64,000 bases of DNA from Pseudomonas cremoricolorata (GCF_000759535.1 NZ_CP009455.1:4716404-4780403); one strand, 5' to 3'; counted from the first letter of the stretch, positions 45,124 to 54,427 are shown. Made by a program: numbers and translations. The notes: a model not told the origin generated them from the letters alone.

Positions 45124-45731
45124 AGTTCCACGCCCTTCTGCGCGCGGATACCGGCCTGGAAGGCGTGCTTGAGCATGCCCATCTCGGTGACGGTGTCGGC
45201 CAGCTCGATCAGCTCGGGCCTGGCGCCGCGGCCGGTGACGATCACGTGCTGCATCGGCGGGCGCGCCTGCAGGTCGTTGAGCACCTGCTCAAGGTCGAGG
45301 TAGCCATGCTTGAGGGCAATGTTCAGCTCATCGAGCACCACGAACTGTACGGCCGGGTCTTGCAGCAACTGCCGCGACACCGCCCAGGCGGCTTCGGCGG
45401 CGGCGATATCGCGCTGGCGGTCCTGGGTTTCCCAGGTGAAGCCCTCGCCCATCACGTGGTAGCTGACCTGCTCGGGGAAGCGCCGGAAGAACAGCTCTTC
45501 ACCGGTGCTGTTGCGGCCCTTGATGAACTGCACAACGCCGCAGCGCATGTCATGGCCCATGGCCCGGGCGAGCATGCCGAAGGCCGAGCTGCTCTTGCCC
45601 TTGCCGTTGCCGCTGAGCACCAGCAGCAGGCCGCATTCATTGGGCGAGTTGGCAATGCGCTCGTCGATGATGGCTTTCTTGCGCAGCATCCGCGCCAGGT
45701 GGCGTTCGTCGCGCTCTGGGGATTCGCTCAT
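45120..45731 (-). CDS. cobO: Cob(I)yrinic acid a,c-diamide adenosyltransferase
   Basis: A 203-residue BtuR/CobO-type enzyme: P-loop variant SGNGKGKSSSAFGMLARA, FIKGRNSTGEELFF and VVLDELNIALKHGYLD. It adds the adenosyl group to the corrin cobalt. It is first in the operon, about 135 bases downstream of the riboswitch. The ATG at 45731 (MSESPERDERHL) has CGGAG upstream; the frame open to 45836 falls in the leader. Confidence 0.93.
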   Translation of the reverse strand: MSESPERDERHLARMLRKKAIIDERIANSPNECGLLLVLSGNGKGKSSSAFGMLARAMGHDMRCGVVQFIKGRNSTGEELFFRRFPEQVSYHVMGEGFTWETQDRQRDIAAAEAAWAVSRQLLQDPAVQFVVLDELNIALKHGYLDLEQVLNDLQARPPMQHVIVTGRGARPELIELADTVTEMGMLKHAFQAGIRAQKGVEL

Positions 45732-45843
45732 GGGGGTCTCCGCGGGCTGTGGGCGGCAAGGCAGCCGCGCCGACAGATCTAATAGGCAGGCAGGCACAGG
45801 GGCGCGCAGCAGCCATGGCCTGAAGCCACGGAGCACCGCGCAT
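45637..45843 (-). other. Possible upstream reading frame overlapping the cobO start
   Basis: A 68-codon frame starting MRGAPWLQAMAAARPCACL has GGAGG 4 bases before its ATG, and overlaps the first 95 bases of cobO in another frame. The GGAGG sits in the loop of a hairpin (45840-45858) just after the riboswitch. It could be a translated leader that couples B12 sensing to cobO, or a chance frame in GC-rich DNA; there is no family support. Confidence 0.25.
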
Positions 45844-45858
45844 CACCCTCCGTGATGC
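45840..45858 (-). promoter_or_regulatory. Hairpin exposing GGAGG downstream of the riboswitch
   Basis: On the minus strand, GCATCAC (45858-45852) and GTGATGC (45846-45840) form a 7-bp stem whose 5-base loop is exactly GGAGG. It follows the cobalamin aptamer by about 10 bases. It could be part of the expression platform. Confidence 0.45.
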
Positions 45859-45865
45859 CGTTTGG

Positions 45866-46078
45866 CAGTGACAGGCCGGTCTCCGGGCTCGTGAGCAGGG
45901 CCATGGCCCTGGCCGCCGCGCGCCTTCCCAGGATCGACCCAGTGGCGCTGCGCGTGGCTTGACTCACCTACCGTTGCGGGGGCAGCGCCGGACTCGCGCC
46001 TGCAAGGCGACCACCGGCTTCCCAGTTTCACCCCGCCTGGAAATCGCTCCACGGGGCACCTGAAACACGCCGCGAAGG
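45866..46078 (-). promoter_or_regulatory. Cobalamin (B12) riboswitch
   Basis: On the minus strand the order is: GAAACTGGGAAGCCGGTG near 46035-46010, the B12 box with GCGCTGCCCCCGCAACGG around 45990-45970, and GAGCCCGGAGACCGGCCTG near 45893-45870. These are the conserved segments of the AdoCbl-binding aptamer. It precedes cobO and should reduce expression of the ten-gene operon when B12 is abundant. Boundaries are approximate. Confidence 0.93.
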
Positions 46079-46196
46079 TTAGAGGGTTGCACCCGGAGCG
46101 TCAATGAAATGGACCGCCGGACGCGCCGGAATGAACCACCCGGTCGGTCGTCTTCTCATAAAGGTCAGTGGTGTCCCATTCCCGGAGGATCGCGGC

Positions 46197-47516
46197 ATGT
46201 TCCCATTGCGTATCGGTGTACTGCTGGCCATCGGCGCCAGCCTGGTGGCCTGCGGCGAAACTGCCAGGCTGAGCGTCGCCGACGGCACCGGCCCCAACCC
46301 CAACCTGCCGCCGCCGAACAAGACCCTCATCCCTACCCTGAACATCGCCCCGGCGATTGGCTGGTCGGACGGTGGCAAGCCCACTGCCGCCCCTGGCACC
46401 CAGGTGCAGGCCTTCGCCGACGACCTCGACCACCCGCGCTGGCTGTACGTTTTGCCTAATGGCGACGTGCTGGTAGCGGAAACCAACGCGCCACCCAAGC
46501 CAGACGACAGCAGCGGCATCCGCGGCTGGGTCATGGAGAAGGTCATGAAGCGTGCTGGCGCGGGCGTGCCCAGCGCCAATCGCATCACGCTGCTGCGCGA
46601 CGCCGACCACGACGGCGTGGCGGAAATTCGCACGACCTTCGTCGAGGGCTTGAACTCGCCGTTCGGCATGGCCCTGGTGGGCAATGACTTCTACGTTGCC
46701 GATACCGACAAGCTGCTGCATTTCCGCTACGCCGACAACGCCATGCAATTACGCGACCCAGGCGAGAAGGTCGTCGATCTGCCAGGCGGGCCGCTCAACC
46801 ACCACTGGACCAAGAACATTCTCGCCAGCCGCGATGGCAAGAAGCTTTATGTCACCGTCGGCTCCAACAGCAACGTCGGGGAAAACGGCCTGGAGCAAGA
46901 GCAAGGCCGCGCGGCGATCTGGGAAGTCGATCTCGCCAGCAAGCAGCAGCGACTGTTCGCCACCGGCCTGCGCAACCCCAACGGCATGGACTGGGAGCCG
47001 CACACCGGGGCGCTGTGGACTGCCGTCAACGAACGCGACGAGATCGGCAGCGACCTGGTCCCCGACTACATCACCTCGGTCAAGGACGGCGCTTTCTATG
47101 GCTGGCCCTACAGTTACTACGGCCAGCATGTCGACGTGCGGGTCACCCCGCAGGACCCGGCCAAGGTTGCCAGCGCCATCGCCCCTGACTACGCCGTTGG
47201 CCCGCACACCGCCTCACTGGGCCTGGCCTTCGCCCGGCCCGGCATGCTGCCGGCGCCGTTCGACAAGGGCGTGTTCATCGGCCAGCATGGCTCGTGGAAC
47301 CGCAAACCGCTGAGCGGCTACAAAGTGTTGTTCGTGCCGTTCGGCAACGACGGCAAACCCCAGGGCGAGCCACGAGACCTGCTCAGCGGCTTCGTCAATG
47401 ACCAGGGCAAGGCCATGGGCCGGCCGGTAGGCGTAGCCAATGACAAGCATGGCGGGGTTCTGGTGGCCGATGATGTGGGCAACGTGATCTGGCGGGTGAC
47501 GGCGGCGAAGCCGTGA
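46197..47516 (+). CDS. PQQ-dependent sugar dehydrogenase-like lipoprotein (sorbosone dehydrogenase family)
   Basis: A 439-residue secreted protein. The N-terminus ([15 protein letters not shown]) ends in a lipobox Cys. The body is a six-bladed beta-propeller of the soluble glucose/sorbosone dehydrogenase family: [48 protein letters not shown] and [18 protein letters not shown]. It may oxidise aldoses or related sugars with PQQ. I chose ATG 46197 with GGAGG upstream; the frame to 46104 overlaps the leader region. Confidence 0.85.
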   Translation: MFPLRIGVLLAIGASLVACGETARLSVADGTGPNPNLPPPNKTLIPTLNIAPAIGWSDGGKPTAAPGTQVQAFADDLDHPRWLYVLPNGDVLVAETNAPPKPDDSSGIRGWVMEKVMKRAGAGVPSANRITLLRDADHDGVAEIRTTFVEGLNSPFGMALVGNDFYVADTDKLLHFRYADNAMQLRDPGEKVVDLPGGPLNHHWTKNILASRDGKKLYVTVGSNSNVGENGLEQEQGRAAIWEVDLASKQQRLFATGLRNPNGMDWEPHTGALWTAVNERDEIGSDLVPDYITSVKDGAFYGWPYSYYGQHVDVRVTPQDPAKVASAIAPDYAVGPHTASLGLAFARPGMLPAPFDKGVFIGQHGSWNRKPLSGYKVLFVPFGNDGKPQGEPRDLLSGFVNDQGKAMGRPVGVANDKHGGVLVADDVGNVIWRVTAAKP

Positions 47517-47555
47517 GGTTTCACGCGGGGTTGGGCTAAGGGTGGTATCGAGACT

Positions 47556-47584
47556 GACCGAAGCGCCATTGCAGCGCTTCGGTC
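47556..47584. terminator. Bidirectional stem-loop between convergent genes
   Basis: Perfect 11-bp stem GACCGAAGCGC (47556-47566) / GCGCTTCGGTC (47574-47584), loop of 7, 40 bases after the dehydrogenase stop and 9 before the convergent NlpC stop. There is no strong T-run on either side. Confidence 0.5.
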
Positions 47585-47593
47585 GCTGCCCAA

Positions 47594-48136
47594 TCAGGGA
47601 TTCTGCGCCAGGTGCCCGGCCGGAATGATGCGCTTGGCCTGCAGGTAGGCTTTGGACCAGTAGCTGTTGGACAGGTAGTCCAGGCGTACGGTGCCACCGG
47701 TGCGCGGCGCGTGAACGAAGCGCCCTTCACCGACGTAAATGCCGGCATGGCTCACTTGCGAACCGCCGTTGGTGGCGAAGAAGACGATGTCGCCTGATTG
47801 CAAGGCGTTGAGGTTCACGCTAGGCGCCTGCATGACGATCATTTCCCGTGTCGAGCGCGGCAGGCTGATGCCGGCGGCGTCGTTATACACGTACTTGATC
47901 AGGCCACTGCAATCGAAGCCCGAATCGGGGGTATTGCCGCCCCAGCGATAAGGCGTGCCGACCAGACCAATGGCACGAAACAGCACATCGGAGGCCACGG
48001 GCGAGAAGCTTGGCTGGGTGTTGAATACCACCTGCGGCTTGGGCGCCGGGGCGGGAGCAGGGGCAGGCGCACGGCTGGAGCACGCCGTCAGCAAGGCCAC
48101 AGACATCAGGAAAGCGAAGCGCACCATTGTCTTCAT
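47594..48136 (-). CDS. NlpC/P60 family lipoprotein hydrolase (first of two)
   Basis: The 180-residue lipoprotein (lipobox in LLTACSS) has an NlpC/P60 domain: catalytic Cys in SGFDCSGLIKYVYN, catalytic His in VSHAGIYVGEGRFVHAP. These enzymes cut D-Glu-diaminopimelate bonds in peptidoglycan. The second copy lies 136 bases upstream on the same strand, implying duplication. A Pro/Ala-rich linker covers residues of about 22-36. Confidence 0.88.
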   Translation of the reverse strand: MKTMVRFAFLMSVALLTACSSRAPAPAPAPAPKPQVVFNTQPSFSPVASDVLFRAIGLVGTPYRWGGNTPDSGFDCSGLIKYVYNDAAGISLPRSTREMIVMQAPSVNLNALQSGDIVFFATNGGSQVSHAGIYVGEGRFVHAPRTGGTVRLDYLSNSYWSKAYLQAKRIIPAGHLAQNP

Positions 48137-48215
48137 GGTCGGAACGTCCTGTCAGGAACGAGTCGGCCGCAGCCGAAAAGAGTTGAGAAATTAGGTTAGC
48201 TTGTTTTTCTAAACG

Positions 48216-48251
48216 CACACGGCGGTTAGCTTTTCAGCTAACCGCCGTGTG
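48216..48251 (-). terminator. Terminator-like stem-loop after the second NlpC/P60 gene
   Basis: A 15-bp perfect stem CACACGGCGGTTAGC (48216-48230) / GCTAACCGCCGTGTG (48237-48251), loop of 6. On the minus strand it is followed by a short T-rich stretch. It lies 21 bases beyond the stop of the gene at 48273 and upstream of the gene at 47594, so the two genes are probably transcribed separately. Confidence 0.7.
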
Positions 48252-48272
48252 TACTGACCACAGCGTGTGCAA

Positions 48273-48920
48273 TCAGTTGCGTGCGATATTGGTGGTCGGT
48301 GCCATGGCCAGGGCGCGCTTGGCCTGCATGAAGGTTTTGCTCCAGTAGCGGTCACCGAGGCTGTCGATGCGCACGCCACCGCTGCGGCTGCTGCTGGAGT
48401 GAATGAACTGGTTATCGCCCAGATAAATGCCGGCATGACTCACGCGGCCGCGACCATTGGTGCTGAAGAACAGCAGATCACCAGGCTTGAGCTTGTTGCG
48501 CGCAACCTTGGGCGCGTCGACGTTGATCATCTCGCGGGTCGAGCGTGGCAGCGACATGCCAGCCTCCTCGCGGAACAGGTAGCCGATAAAACCACTGCAA
48601 TCGAAACCGGACTGTTCCGAAGTGCCACCGAAACGGTAGCGGGTGCCGATCAGCGCCATGCCGCGTTCGAGGATGCTGTCAGCCAGACCAGGCATCTGGT
48701 AAGGCTTGCTGGCGCTGGGGAAGGTGGGTTGCTCTTCGTCTTCGAGAATTGCCAGGTCTTGCTCGGTAAATACGGAAGAGGCCGATGGTTTGGCCTTGGC
48801 AGACGATTGAGCGGTGACCTGCGGTTGAACCTGCGGCTGGGTGACGGTGCTTTGCGAAGCACAGCCTAACAGCAGGGTCACAAGTGCTAGGGGCACGAGG
48901 GGTGCGAAGCGATTTAGCAT
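48273..48920 (-). CDS. NlpC/P60 family lipoprotein hydrolase (second of two)
   Basis: A lipoprotein of about 215 residues (lipobox in LLLGCAS) with a Gln/Ser/Pro-rich linker and an NlpC/P60 domain: Cys in QSGFDCSGFIGYLF, His in VSHAGIYLGDNQFIHSS. It shares the domain core with its neighbour at 47594 (RSTREMI, SFDCSG-type motifs, WSKxxxQAKR end). It probably acts in peptidoglycan remodelling. MLML gives two possible starts; I use the second. Confidence 0.88.
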   Translation of the reverse strand: MLNRFAPLVPLALVTLLLGCASQSTVTQPQVQPQVTAQSSAKAKPSASSVFTEQDLAILEDEEQPTFPSASKPYQMPGLADSILERGMALIGTRYRFGGTSEQSGFDCSGFIGYLFREEAGMSLPRSTREMINVDAPKVARNKLKPGDLLFFSTNGRGRVSHAGIYLGDNQFIHSSSSRSGGVRIDSLGDRYWSKTFMQAKRALAMAPTTNIARN

Positions 48921-49059
48921 GAGCACGACCGTGGCATGGGTTTTGGAAGGTGGAAACTATGCCGTCTATCAGACCCATTTGCAAATTTTATGGAAAAAAA
49001 TGTGACTTTTCCGTTTTGCCGGGTTCAAAGGCATACTTCGGTCGTTAACACCCCAAGTA

Positions 49060-49764
49060 TTACCAGCCCAAAGTTTCCTTCAAAAAAGGAATGGTCAGCT
49101 TGCGTTGAGCCTGCAACGAGGCCTGATCGAGGCGTTCGAGCAAGTCGAACAAGGCGCTCATGCTGCGCGTGCCACGGGTGAGGATGAAATGCCCGACCTC
49201 GTCGGTCATCTGCAGGCCACGGCGCGAGGCACGCAACTGCAACGCGCGGAGCTTGTCTTCGTCGGAAAGGCCGCGCATCTGGAAAATCAGCGCCAGGGTC
49301 AGGCGCGACTTCAGATCAGGCAGGCGGATAGGCAATTCCCGCGGTGAGCTACTGGCCGCCAGCAGCAGCCGGCGACCGCTGTCGCGCAGGCGGTTGAACA
49401 GGTGGAACATCGCCTCCTCCCAGTCCGCCTTGCCGGCAATCACGTGCAGGTCATCGATGCAGACCAGCTCGAACTGTTCCAGGTGGTCGAGCAACTCGAC
49501 GCCGCGGTCGAGCAGCTGCGCCAGTGGCAGATACACCGCCGGTTCGCCCAACTGCTGGAAACGGTGGGTCGCCGCCTGCAGCAGGTGCGAACGCCCTACC
49601 CCTTGCTTGCCCCATAGATAGATGAGGCTTTCGGTCCAGCCGGCATCGGCTTCGCACAGCCGCTCGACATAGCCAAGCGCCGCCGCATTGGCGCCCGGGT
49701 AGTAGTTGATGAAGGTGGCGTCGTCGCGCAAGCGCACACCCAAGGGCAACTGGATCGGTTTCAT
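49060..49764 (-). CDS. hda: DnaA regulatory inactivator Hda
   Basis: A 234-residue AAA+ protein similar to the DnaA ATPase core: MKPIQLPLGVRLRDDATFIN, LIYLWGKQGVGRSHLLQAA (P-loop with R), VCIDDLHVIAGKADWEEA and SRLTLALIFQMRGL. The N-terminal QLPLGV motif contacts the DNA clamp. It promotes hydrolysis of DnaA-bound ATP after initiation. DUF2066 and purM upstream is the usual Pseudomonas order. Confidence 0.93.
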   Translation of the reverse strand: MKPIQLPLGVRLRDDATFINYYPGANAAALGYVERLCEADAGWTESLIYLWGKQGVGRSHLLQAATHRFQQLGEPAVYLPLAQLLDRGVELLDHLEQFELVCIDDLHVIAGKADWEEAMFHLFNRLRDSGRRLLLAASSSPRELPIRLPDLKSRLTLALIFQMRGLSDEDKLRALQLRASRRGLQMTDEVGHFILTRGTRSMSALFDLLERLDQASLQAQRKLTIPFLKETLGW

Positions 49765-49953
49765 GCTGGCGGACGGTCACAGGGACCAGAGGGGCCTTAG
49801 GTGAAAAGTCGGCAAAGTCTATACCCGCCAGACAGGCCGCACAATCACGACGCCCGGCAGCCCAAGGAAAATCAACGGCTTGCGTAGCACCTAGGGTGAG
49901 TCCTGGATGTGCGCCCCTCTATTAATGAAGGGCATCGACCCCTGCCCAGCCAT

Positions 49954-50979
49954 TCACCAGCGCATCAACAATCCCTGGAACGGTGCCTGCGCCCCAGGTG
50001 CCGGCGGCGTGCCGCTCGGCGCGCCCTCGACCTGCACCTCATGCAGCTGTGCCAGGCCCAGTTGCGCGCGCAGCTGCTCACGACTGCCACTGACGTCCTA
50101 GGTGAAGGTGTCGCCCTGGGCCAGTTGCAGGCGCGCGGCGAAGCCTTCGAGCACGCGCTCCAGCTCGGCATAGCGGGCCAGGGTCATGCCCTCGACGCGC
50201 AGTTGCACGCCAGTGGCCGTACCGGGACGACTGACATAGCGCGGCGCCAGTCGGTTGCTTACCGCCAGCATCACGGCATCGGCCAACGCTGCCGGGTCGT
50301 CCCCCTGCGCGCTGCCTTGCTCGTGCTGCTCGCCCAGCCATAACTGCCATTTGCCCTGCCAATGGCCATCGGCCTGCTGGGCGTGTACCGCCAGCAGCGC
50401 GTTGGCGCCGTAGCGTTCACCGGCCTCGCGCAGGGCTTTTGGGTCTTTGCCCTCCAGCGCCTGGGCATCGGCCAGCAGTTGTTCCTGCAAATCTGCTAAG
50501 GGCAGGCGCAGCGGCAGGCCGCGGTGCTGGGCAGCGCGGCGCAGCGGTTCGGCCGCGCTTTGCCCATCGCCGATCAGGTTGCTGCCCTCGTCATTGTCGA
50601 ACAGCCACCAGCCCAGAATCGAAGGCCGGTTGCTGCCCCACAACGCCAGCCCCGCCTTGCCCAGCGCCCGCTCGGTGCTGCCGGGGTCGAACTCCACCTG
50701 CACGGTCGGCGGCGATCCGCCGTCGAACGCGAACTGGCTGATGATCGGTTGCGGGTCCTGGCGCAGGCTGGCCAGCGCCGCGCTTTGTGCCGCCTTGGCG
50801 TCACCGGTCAGGCGCAGCACCAGGGTGTCGAAGGCTTGCCGCGTGGCCTGGCTACGCGCTTCGCTGCCTTGGCCGTCGACCACTTCACGCACGTGGTACA
50901 GCCCGGAGACACTCTCGCCGTGGGCGAGGCTCGACAGCGCGACCAGGCAGGCCACGCTCAGGGTAGGGATCAGGCGCAT
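49954..50979 (-). pseudogene. DUF2066 protein gene with in-frame amber codon
   Basis: The frame opens at 50979 with a signal peptide (VACLVALSSLAHGES) and runs 293 codons to TAG at 50100-50098. The same frame then continues for 48 codons (DVSGSREQLRAQLGLAQL through to MRW) and ends at TGA 49954. The downstream part keeps amino-acid pattern typical of the DUF2066 C-terminus, so TAG most likely replaces a Tyr codon. It is therefore a nonsense mutation or sequencing error; the truncated 293-residue product lacks the conserved tail. The DUF2066 family is periplasmic with unknown function, and is located between hda and purM in pseudomonads. Confidence 0.75.
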
Positions 50980-51264
50980 GAACGATTCCTGTACAGATAG
51001 ACGGTACCGGCGCAGGGGCCTTGCCCATATCCGACCCACGCCGCCGACTACCTTATAGAGGGTGCTCGCCCGGCGCACCCTGCAGACGGGCTTTTTCTGC
51101 TTTTCCCACCCTGCCCGTCGGCCTGAGGATGGCCGCTGCCGGGCAAGCCTGATAAAATCGCGCGCCTTCGCAGACCGCTGACCGGTCAGGCAGCCGACAC
51201 CTTCAGCCGGCCCTGGTCGTCGAGGTCGTTTTCCCGAATCCCTCCCTCCTAAAGGCCTGGATCA

Positions 51265-52323
51265 ATGAGCAAGCAACCCTCCCTGAGCTACAAAGACGCC
51301 GGTGTAGACATCGACGCCGGCGAAGCACTGGTCGAACGCATCAAGGGCGTCGCCAAGCGCACCGCACGCCCTGAAGTCATGGGTGGCCTGGGCGGCTTCG
51401 GCGCCCTCTGCGAGATCCCGGCCGGTTACAAACAGCCGGTGCTGGTGTCCGGCACCGACGGCGTCGGCACCAAGCTGCGCCTGGCGCTGAACCTGAACAA
51501 GCACGACAGCATCGGCCAGGACCTGGTCGCCATGTGCGTCAACGACCTGGTCGTGTGTGGCGCCGAGCCACTGTTCTTCCTCGACTACTACGCCACCGGC
51601 AAGCTCAACGTCGACGTCGCCGCCACCGTGGTCACCGGCATCGGCGCAGGCTGCGAGCTGGCTGGCTGCTCGCTGGTCGGCGGCGAAACCGCTGAAATGC
51701 CCGGTATGTACGAAGGCGAAGACTACGACCTGGCCGGCTTCTGCGTCGGCGTGGTGGAAAAGGCCGAGATCATCGACGGCTCCAAGGTCGCCACTGGCGA
51801 TGCGCTGATCGCCCTGCCGTCCTCCGGCCCGCACTCCAATGGCTACTCGCTGATCCGCAAGATCCTCGAAGTGTCGGCCACCGACATCGACAATACCCAG
51901 CTCGACGGCAAGCCGCTGGCCGACCTGCTGATGGCGCCGACGCGCATCTACGTCAAGCCGCTGCTCAAGCTGATCAAGGACACCGGCGCGGTCAAGGCCA
52001 TGGCCCATATCACCGGCGGCGGTCTGCTCGACAACATCCCGCGGGTACTGCCGAAAAACGCCCAGGCGGTGGTCGATGTGGCCAGCTGGCAGCGCCCGGC
52101 GGTGTTCGACTTCCTCCAGGAAAAAGGCAACGTCGACGAACACGAAATGCACCGCGTGCTCAACTGCGGCGTGGGCATGGTCATCTGCGTGGCGCAGGAC
52201 CAGGTCGAGCGTTCGCTGGCGGTGCTGCGTGATGCCGGCGAGCAGCCGTGGGTCATCGGCCGCATCGAACAGGCCGCAGAAGGTGCTGCACAGGTCGTGC
52301 TGAACAACGTCAAGGCACACTGA
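51265..52323 (+). CDS. purM: Phosphoribosylformylglycinamidine cyclo-ligase
   Basis: The 352-residue AIR synthetase has [34 protein letters not shown] and [15 protein letters not shown]. It closes the imidazole ring in step 5 of purine synthesis. Upstream there is a TGATAAAAT sequence at about 51151 that could serve as -10. The stop overlaps the purN start by one base. Confidence 0.95.
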   Translation: MSKQPSLSYKDAGVDIDAGEALVERIKGVAKRTARPEVMGGLGGFGALCEIPAGYKQPVLVSGTDGVGTKLRLALNLNKHDSIGQDLVAMCVNDLVVCGAEPLFFLDYYATGKLNVDVAATVVTGIGAGCELAGCSLVGGETAEMPGMYEGEDYDLAGFCVGVVEKAEIIDGSKVATGDALIALPSSGPHSNGYSLIRKILEVSATDIDNTQLDGKPLADLLMAPTRIYVKPLLKLIKDTGAVKAMAHITGGGLLDNIPRVLPKNAQAVVDVASWQRPAVFDFLQEKGNVDEHEMHRVLNCGVGMVICVAQDQVERSLAVLRDAGEQPWVIGRIEQAAEGAAQVVLNNVKAH

Positions 52324-52976
52324 TGCCGGGCGATACCTGTGATGTCGTGGTACTGCTGTCGGGTTCGGGCAGCAACCTGCAGGCGCTGATCGACAGCAGC
52401 GCCGCGCCAGGCAGCAAGGTGCGGGTGCGGGCGGTGATCGCCAACCGCGCCGATGCCTACGGCCTGCAACGGGCCGAAGCGGCCGGCATCGCCACGGCGG
52501 TGCTCGACCACAAAGGGTTCGATGGGCGCGATGCCTTCGACGCAGCGCTCATGGCGCTGATCGACGGCTTCGCGCCGCAGTTGGTGGTGCTGGCCGGCTT
52601 CATGCGCATCTTGAGTGGCGGCTTCGTTCGCCACTACCAGGGGCGCCTGCTCAACATTCACCCTTCCCTGCTGCCCCTGTACAAAGGCCTGCACACGCAC
52701 CAGCGCGCCCTCGATGCCGGTGACGCTGAGCACGGCTGCAGCGTGCACTTCGTCACCGAGGAACTCGATGGCGGGCCTTTGGTCGTACAGGCAGTGATTG
52801 CGGTTGAACCTGACGACACTGCGCAGAGCCTTGCCCAGCGCGTGCATCGCCAGGAACACCAGATCTACCCGCTGGCCGTGCGCTGGTTCGCTGAAGGACG
52901 CTTGCGTCTCGGCGAAGAGGGTGCGTTACTCGATGGCCAGCCACTTCCGGCCAGCGGTCATTTGATTCGACCTTAG
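52323..52976 (+). CDS. purN: Phosphoribosylglycinamide formyltransferase
   Basis: The 217-residue GART has VVLLSGSGSNLQALIDS, NIHPSLLPLYKGLHTHQRAL (catalytic Asn/His) and HFVTEELDGGPLV (catalytic Asp). It uses 10-formyl-tetrahydrofolate. The start ATG shares its A with the purM stop (TGATG); an upstream in-frame region belongs to purM. Confidence 0.95.
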   Translation: MPGDTCDVVVLLSGSGSNLQALIDSSAAPGSKVRVRAVIANRADAYGLQRAEAAGIATAVLDHKGFDGRDAFDAALMALIDGFAPQLVVLAGFMRILSGGFVRHYQGRLLNIHPSLLPLYKGLHTHQRALDAGDAEHGCSVHFVTEELDGGPLVVQAVIAVEPDDTAQSLAQRVHRQEHQIYPLAVRWFAEGRLRLGEEGALLDGQPLPASGHLIRP

Positions 52977-52984
52977 GAGAACGT

Positions 52985-53695
52985 ATGCGTCGTGCCCTGT
53001 TCCTGGCTCTTGCCGTGCTCGCCCTGCCTTTGCAGGCCGCTGATCTGAAACCGTTCTCGGCCAGTTACACCGCCGACTGGAAGCAGCTGCCGATGAGCGG
53101 CACCGCCGAGCGCAGCCTGGCGAAGAATGCCAACGGCACCTGGGACCTGAACTTCAAGGCCTCCATGATGATCGCCAGCCTGACCGAGCAAAGCACCCTG
53201 CGCATGGAGAACGATACGCTGCAGCCGCAGACCTATCACTTCGAACGCGGCGGGCTGGGCAAGGCCAAGAAGGTCGACCTGAACTTCGACTGGAACGCCA
53301 AGAAAGTCACCGGTAGCGACCGTGGCGATGCCGTCAACCTGCCGCTCAACCGCGGCGTGCTCGATAAATCCTCGTACCAGTTGGCGTTGCAACACGACGT
53401 TGCCGCCGGCAAGAAAAGCATGACCTATCAGGTGGTCGACGGTGACGAGATCGACACCTACGACTTCCGCGTGCTCGGCACTGAAAAAGTCGCGACCAAG
53501 ACCGGTAACGTCGACGCGATCAAGGTCGAACGCGTGCGCGATCCGAGCCAGAGCAAGCGCATCACCGAGCTTTGGTTCGCCAAGAGCTGGGACTACCTGC
53601 TGGTGCAACTGCGTCAGGTCGAGACCGACGGCAAGGAGTACGTGATCGTCCTGCAGGACGGTTCGGTGGATGGCAAGCCGGTCAAAGGTAACTGA
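52985..53695 (+). CDS. DUF3108 domain periplasmic protein
   Basis: The 236-residue protein has a signal peptide (LAVLALPLQAAD) and a beta-rich body starting LKPFSASYTADWKQLPMSGTA and containing TYDFRVLGTEKVATKTG, the DUF3108 pattern. It follows purN after 8 bases with AGGAGA as ribosome binding site, so it is the third gene of the purM-purN operon. Function unknown. Confidence 0.85.
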   Translation: MRRALFLALAVLALPLQAADLKPFSASYTADWKQLPMSGTAERSLAKNANGTWDLNFKASMMIASLTEQSTLRMENDTLQPQTYHFERGGLGKAKKVDLNFDWNAKKVTGSDRGDAVNLPLNRGVLDKSSYQLALQHDVAAGKKSMTYQVVDGDEIDTYDFRVLGTEKVATKTGNVDAIKVERVRDPSQSKRITELWFAKSWDYLLVQLRQVETDGKEYVIVLQDGSVDGKPVKGN

Positions 53696-53701
53696 TCCAA
53701 T

Positions 53702-53726
53702 GCGGCTAACGTCCCCCGTTAGCCGC
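53702..53726. terminator. Perfect stem-loop between convergent genes
   Basis: GCGGCTAACG (53702-53711), loop TCCCC, CGTTAGCCGC (53717-53726); 6 bases after the DUF3108 stop and 5 before the stop of the convergent DTW gene. No T-run. Confidence 0.5.
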
Positions 53727-53731
53727 CCCCT

Positions 53732-54328
53732 TCAACACGGGTGATTACGCGCGAACGTCTGCGCGCCCATCGCCTCGATCTGCCCCTCGATCAACGCCTC
53801 GAAGGGCCTGAGCAGTTCATCGAACCTGCCCTGCCCCTCCAGCGCATTCAGCGCCTGCACCACCGCCTCTACCGTCGACAACGCCCCAGTCTGCGGCGCC
53901 TTGCGCACGCGATAGCGCGACTCGCTGACCTGCGCCAGTGTTACCCGCGGCAGTTCGGCCAGAGCCGGGTTCAGGTACAGCAACTTACGCGCTTTGCGCC
54001 AAGTGCCATCGGGGACCACCAGCAACAGCGGTTTGCCGCTCGATGCCATCGACGAATCCAACGCGCAGGCCTGCTCGCCAGGAAACAACAACACTGGGCG
54101 ATAAGCGGGGTCGCTCAACCAACGCGACAGATCCTCGAACACCTCGCCCACCTCCAATTGGGCATTGGCAAGCCCGAGTGACGCCAGACGCGCGGTGTTC
54201 AGCGCATGGCCTGCCTCGCTGGCATGCTGCAGCAACAGTACACGCGTACGGCTCGGCAGATAGGGAATGAGTGCACAAAGGCAATGGCTGAGCGGGCGCT
54301 GACAGCGCCCGCAGCGGGGTCTGGACAT
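53732..54328 (-). CDS. DTW-domain tRNA-uridine aminocarboxypropyltransferase (TapT-like)
   Basis: The 198-residue protein carries an N-terminal Cys cluster (RPRCGRCQRPLSHCLC), VVPDGTWRKARKL (the DTW motif as DGTW) and LSTVEAVVQAL. DTW-domain proteins transfer the aminocarboxypropyl group of SAM to tRNA uridine (acp3U). I chose ATG 54328 because it places the Cys cluster at the N-terminus; the frame open to 54415 is not supported. Confidence 0.85.
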   Translation of the reverse strand: MSRPRCGRCQRPLSHCLCALIPYLPSRTRVLLLQHASEAGHALNTARLASLGLANAQLEVGEVFEDLSRWLSDPAYRPVLLFPGEQACALDSSMASSGKPLLLVVPDGTWRKARKLLYLNPALAELPRVTLAQVSESRYRVRKAPQTGALSTVEAVVQALNALEGQGRFDELLRPFEALIEGQIEAMGAQTFARNHPC

Positions 54329-54427
54329 GGGCTTCTCCTTGGCCGGCGCAGTGTGCCACAGGCGGCGGGGGAAGCGTTGCTTGGGTGCAAAAGACGCATG
54401 GAACGTGCCAGCCATTCGCTACAGGGG

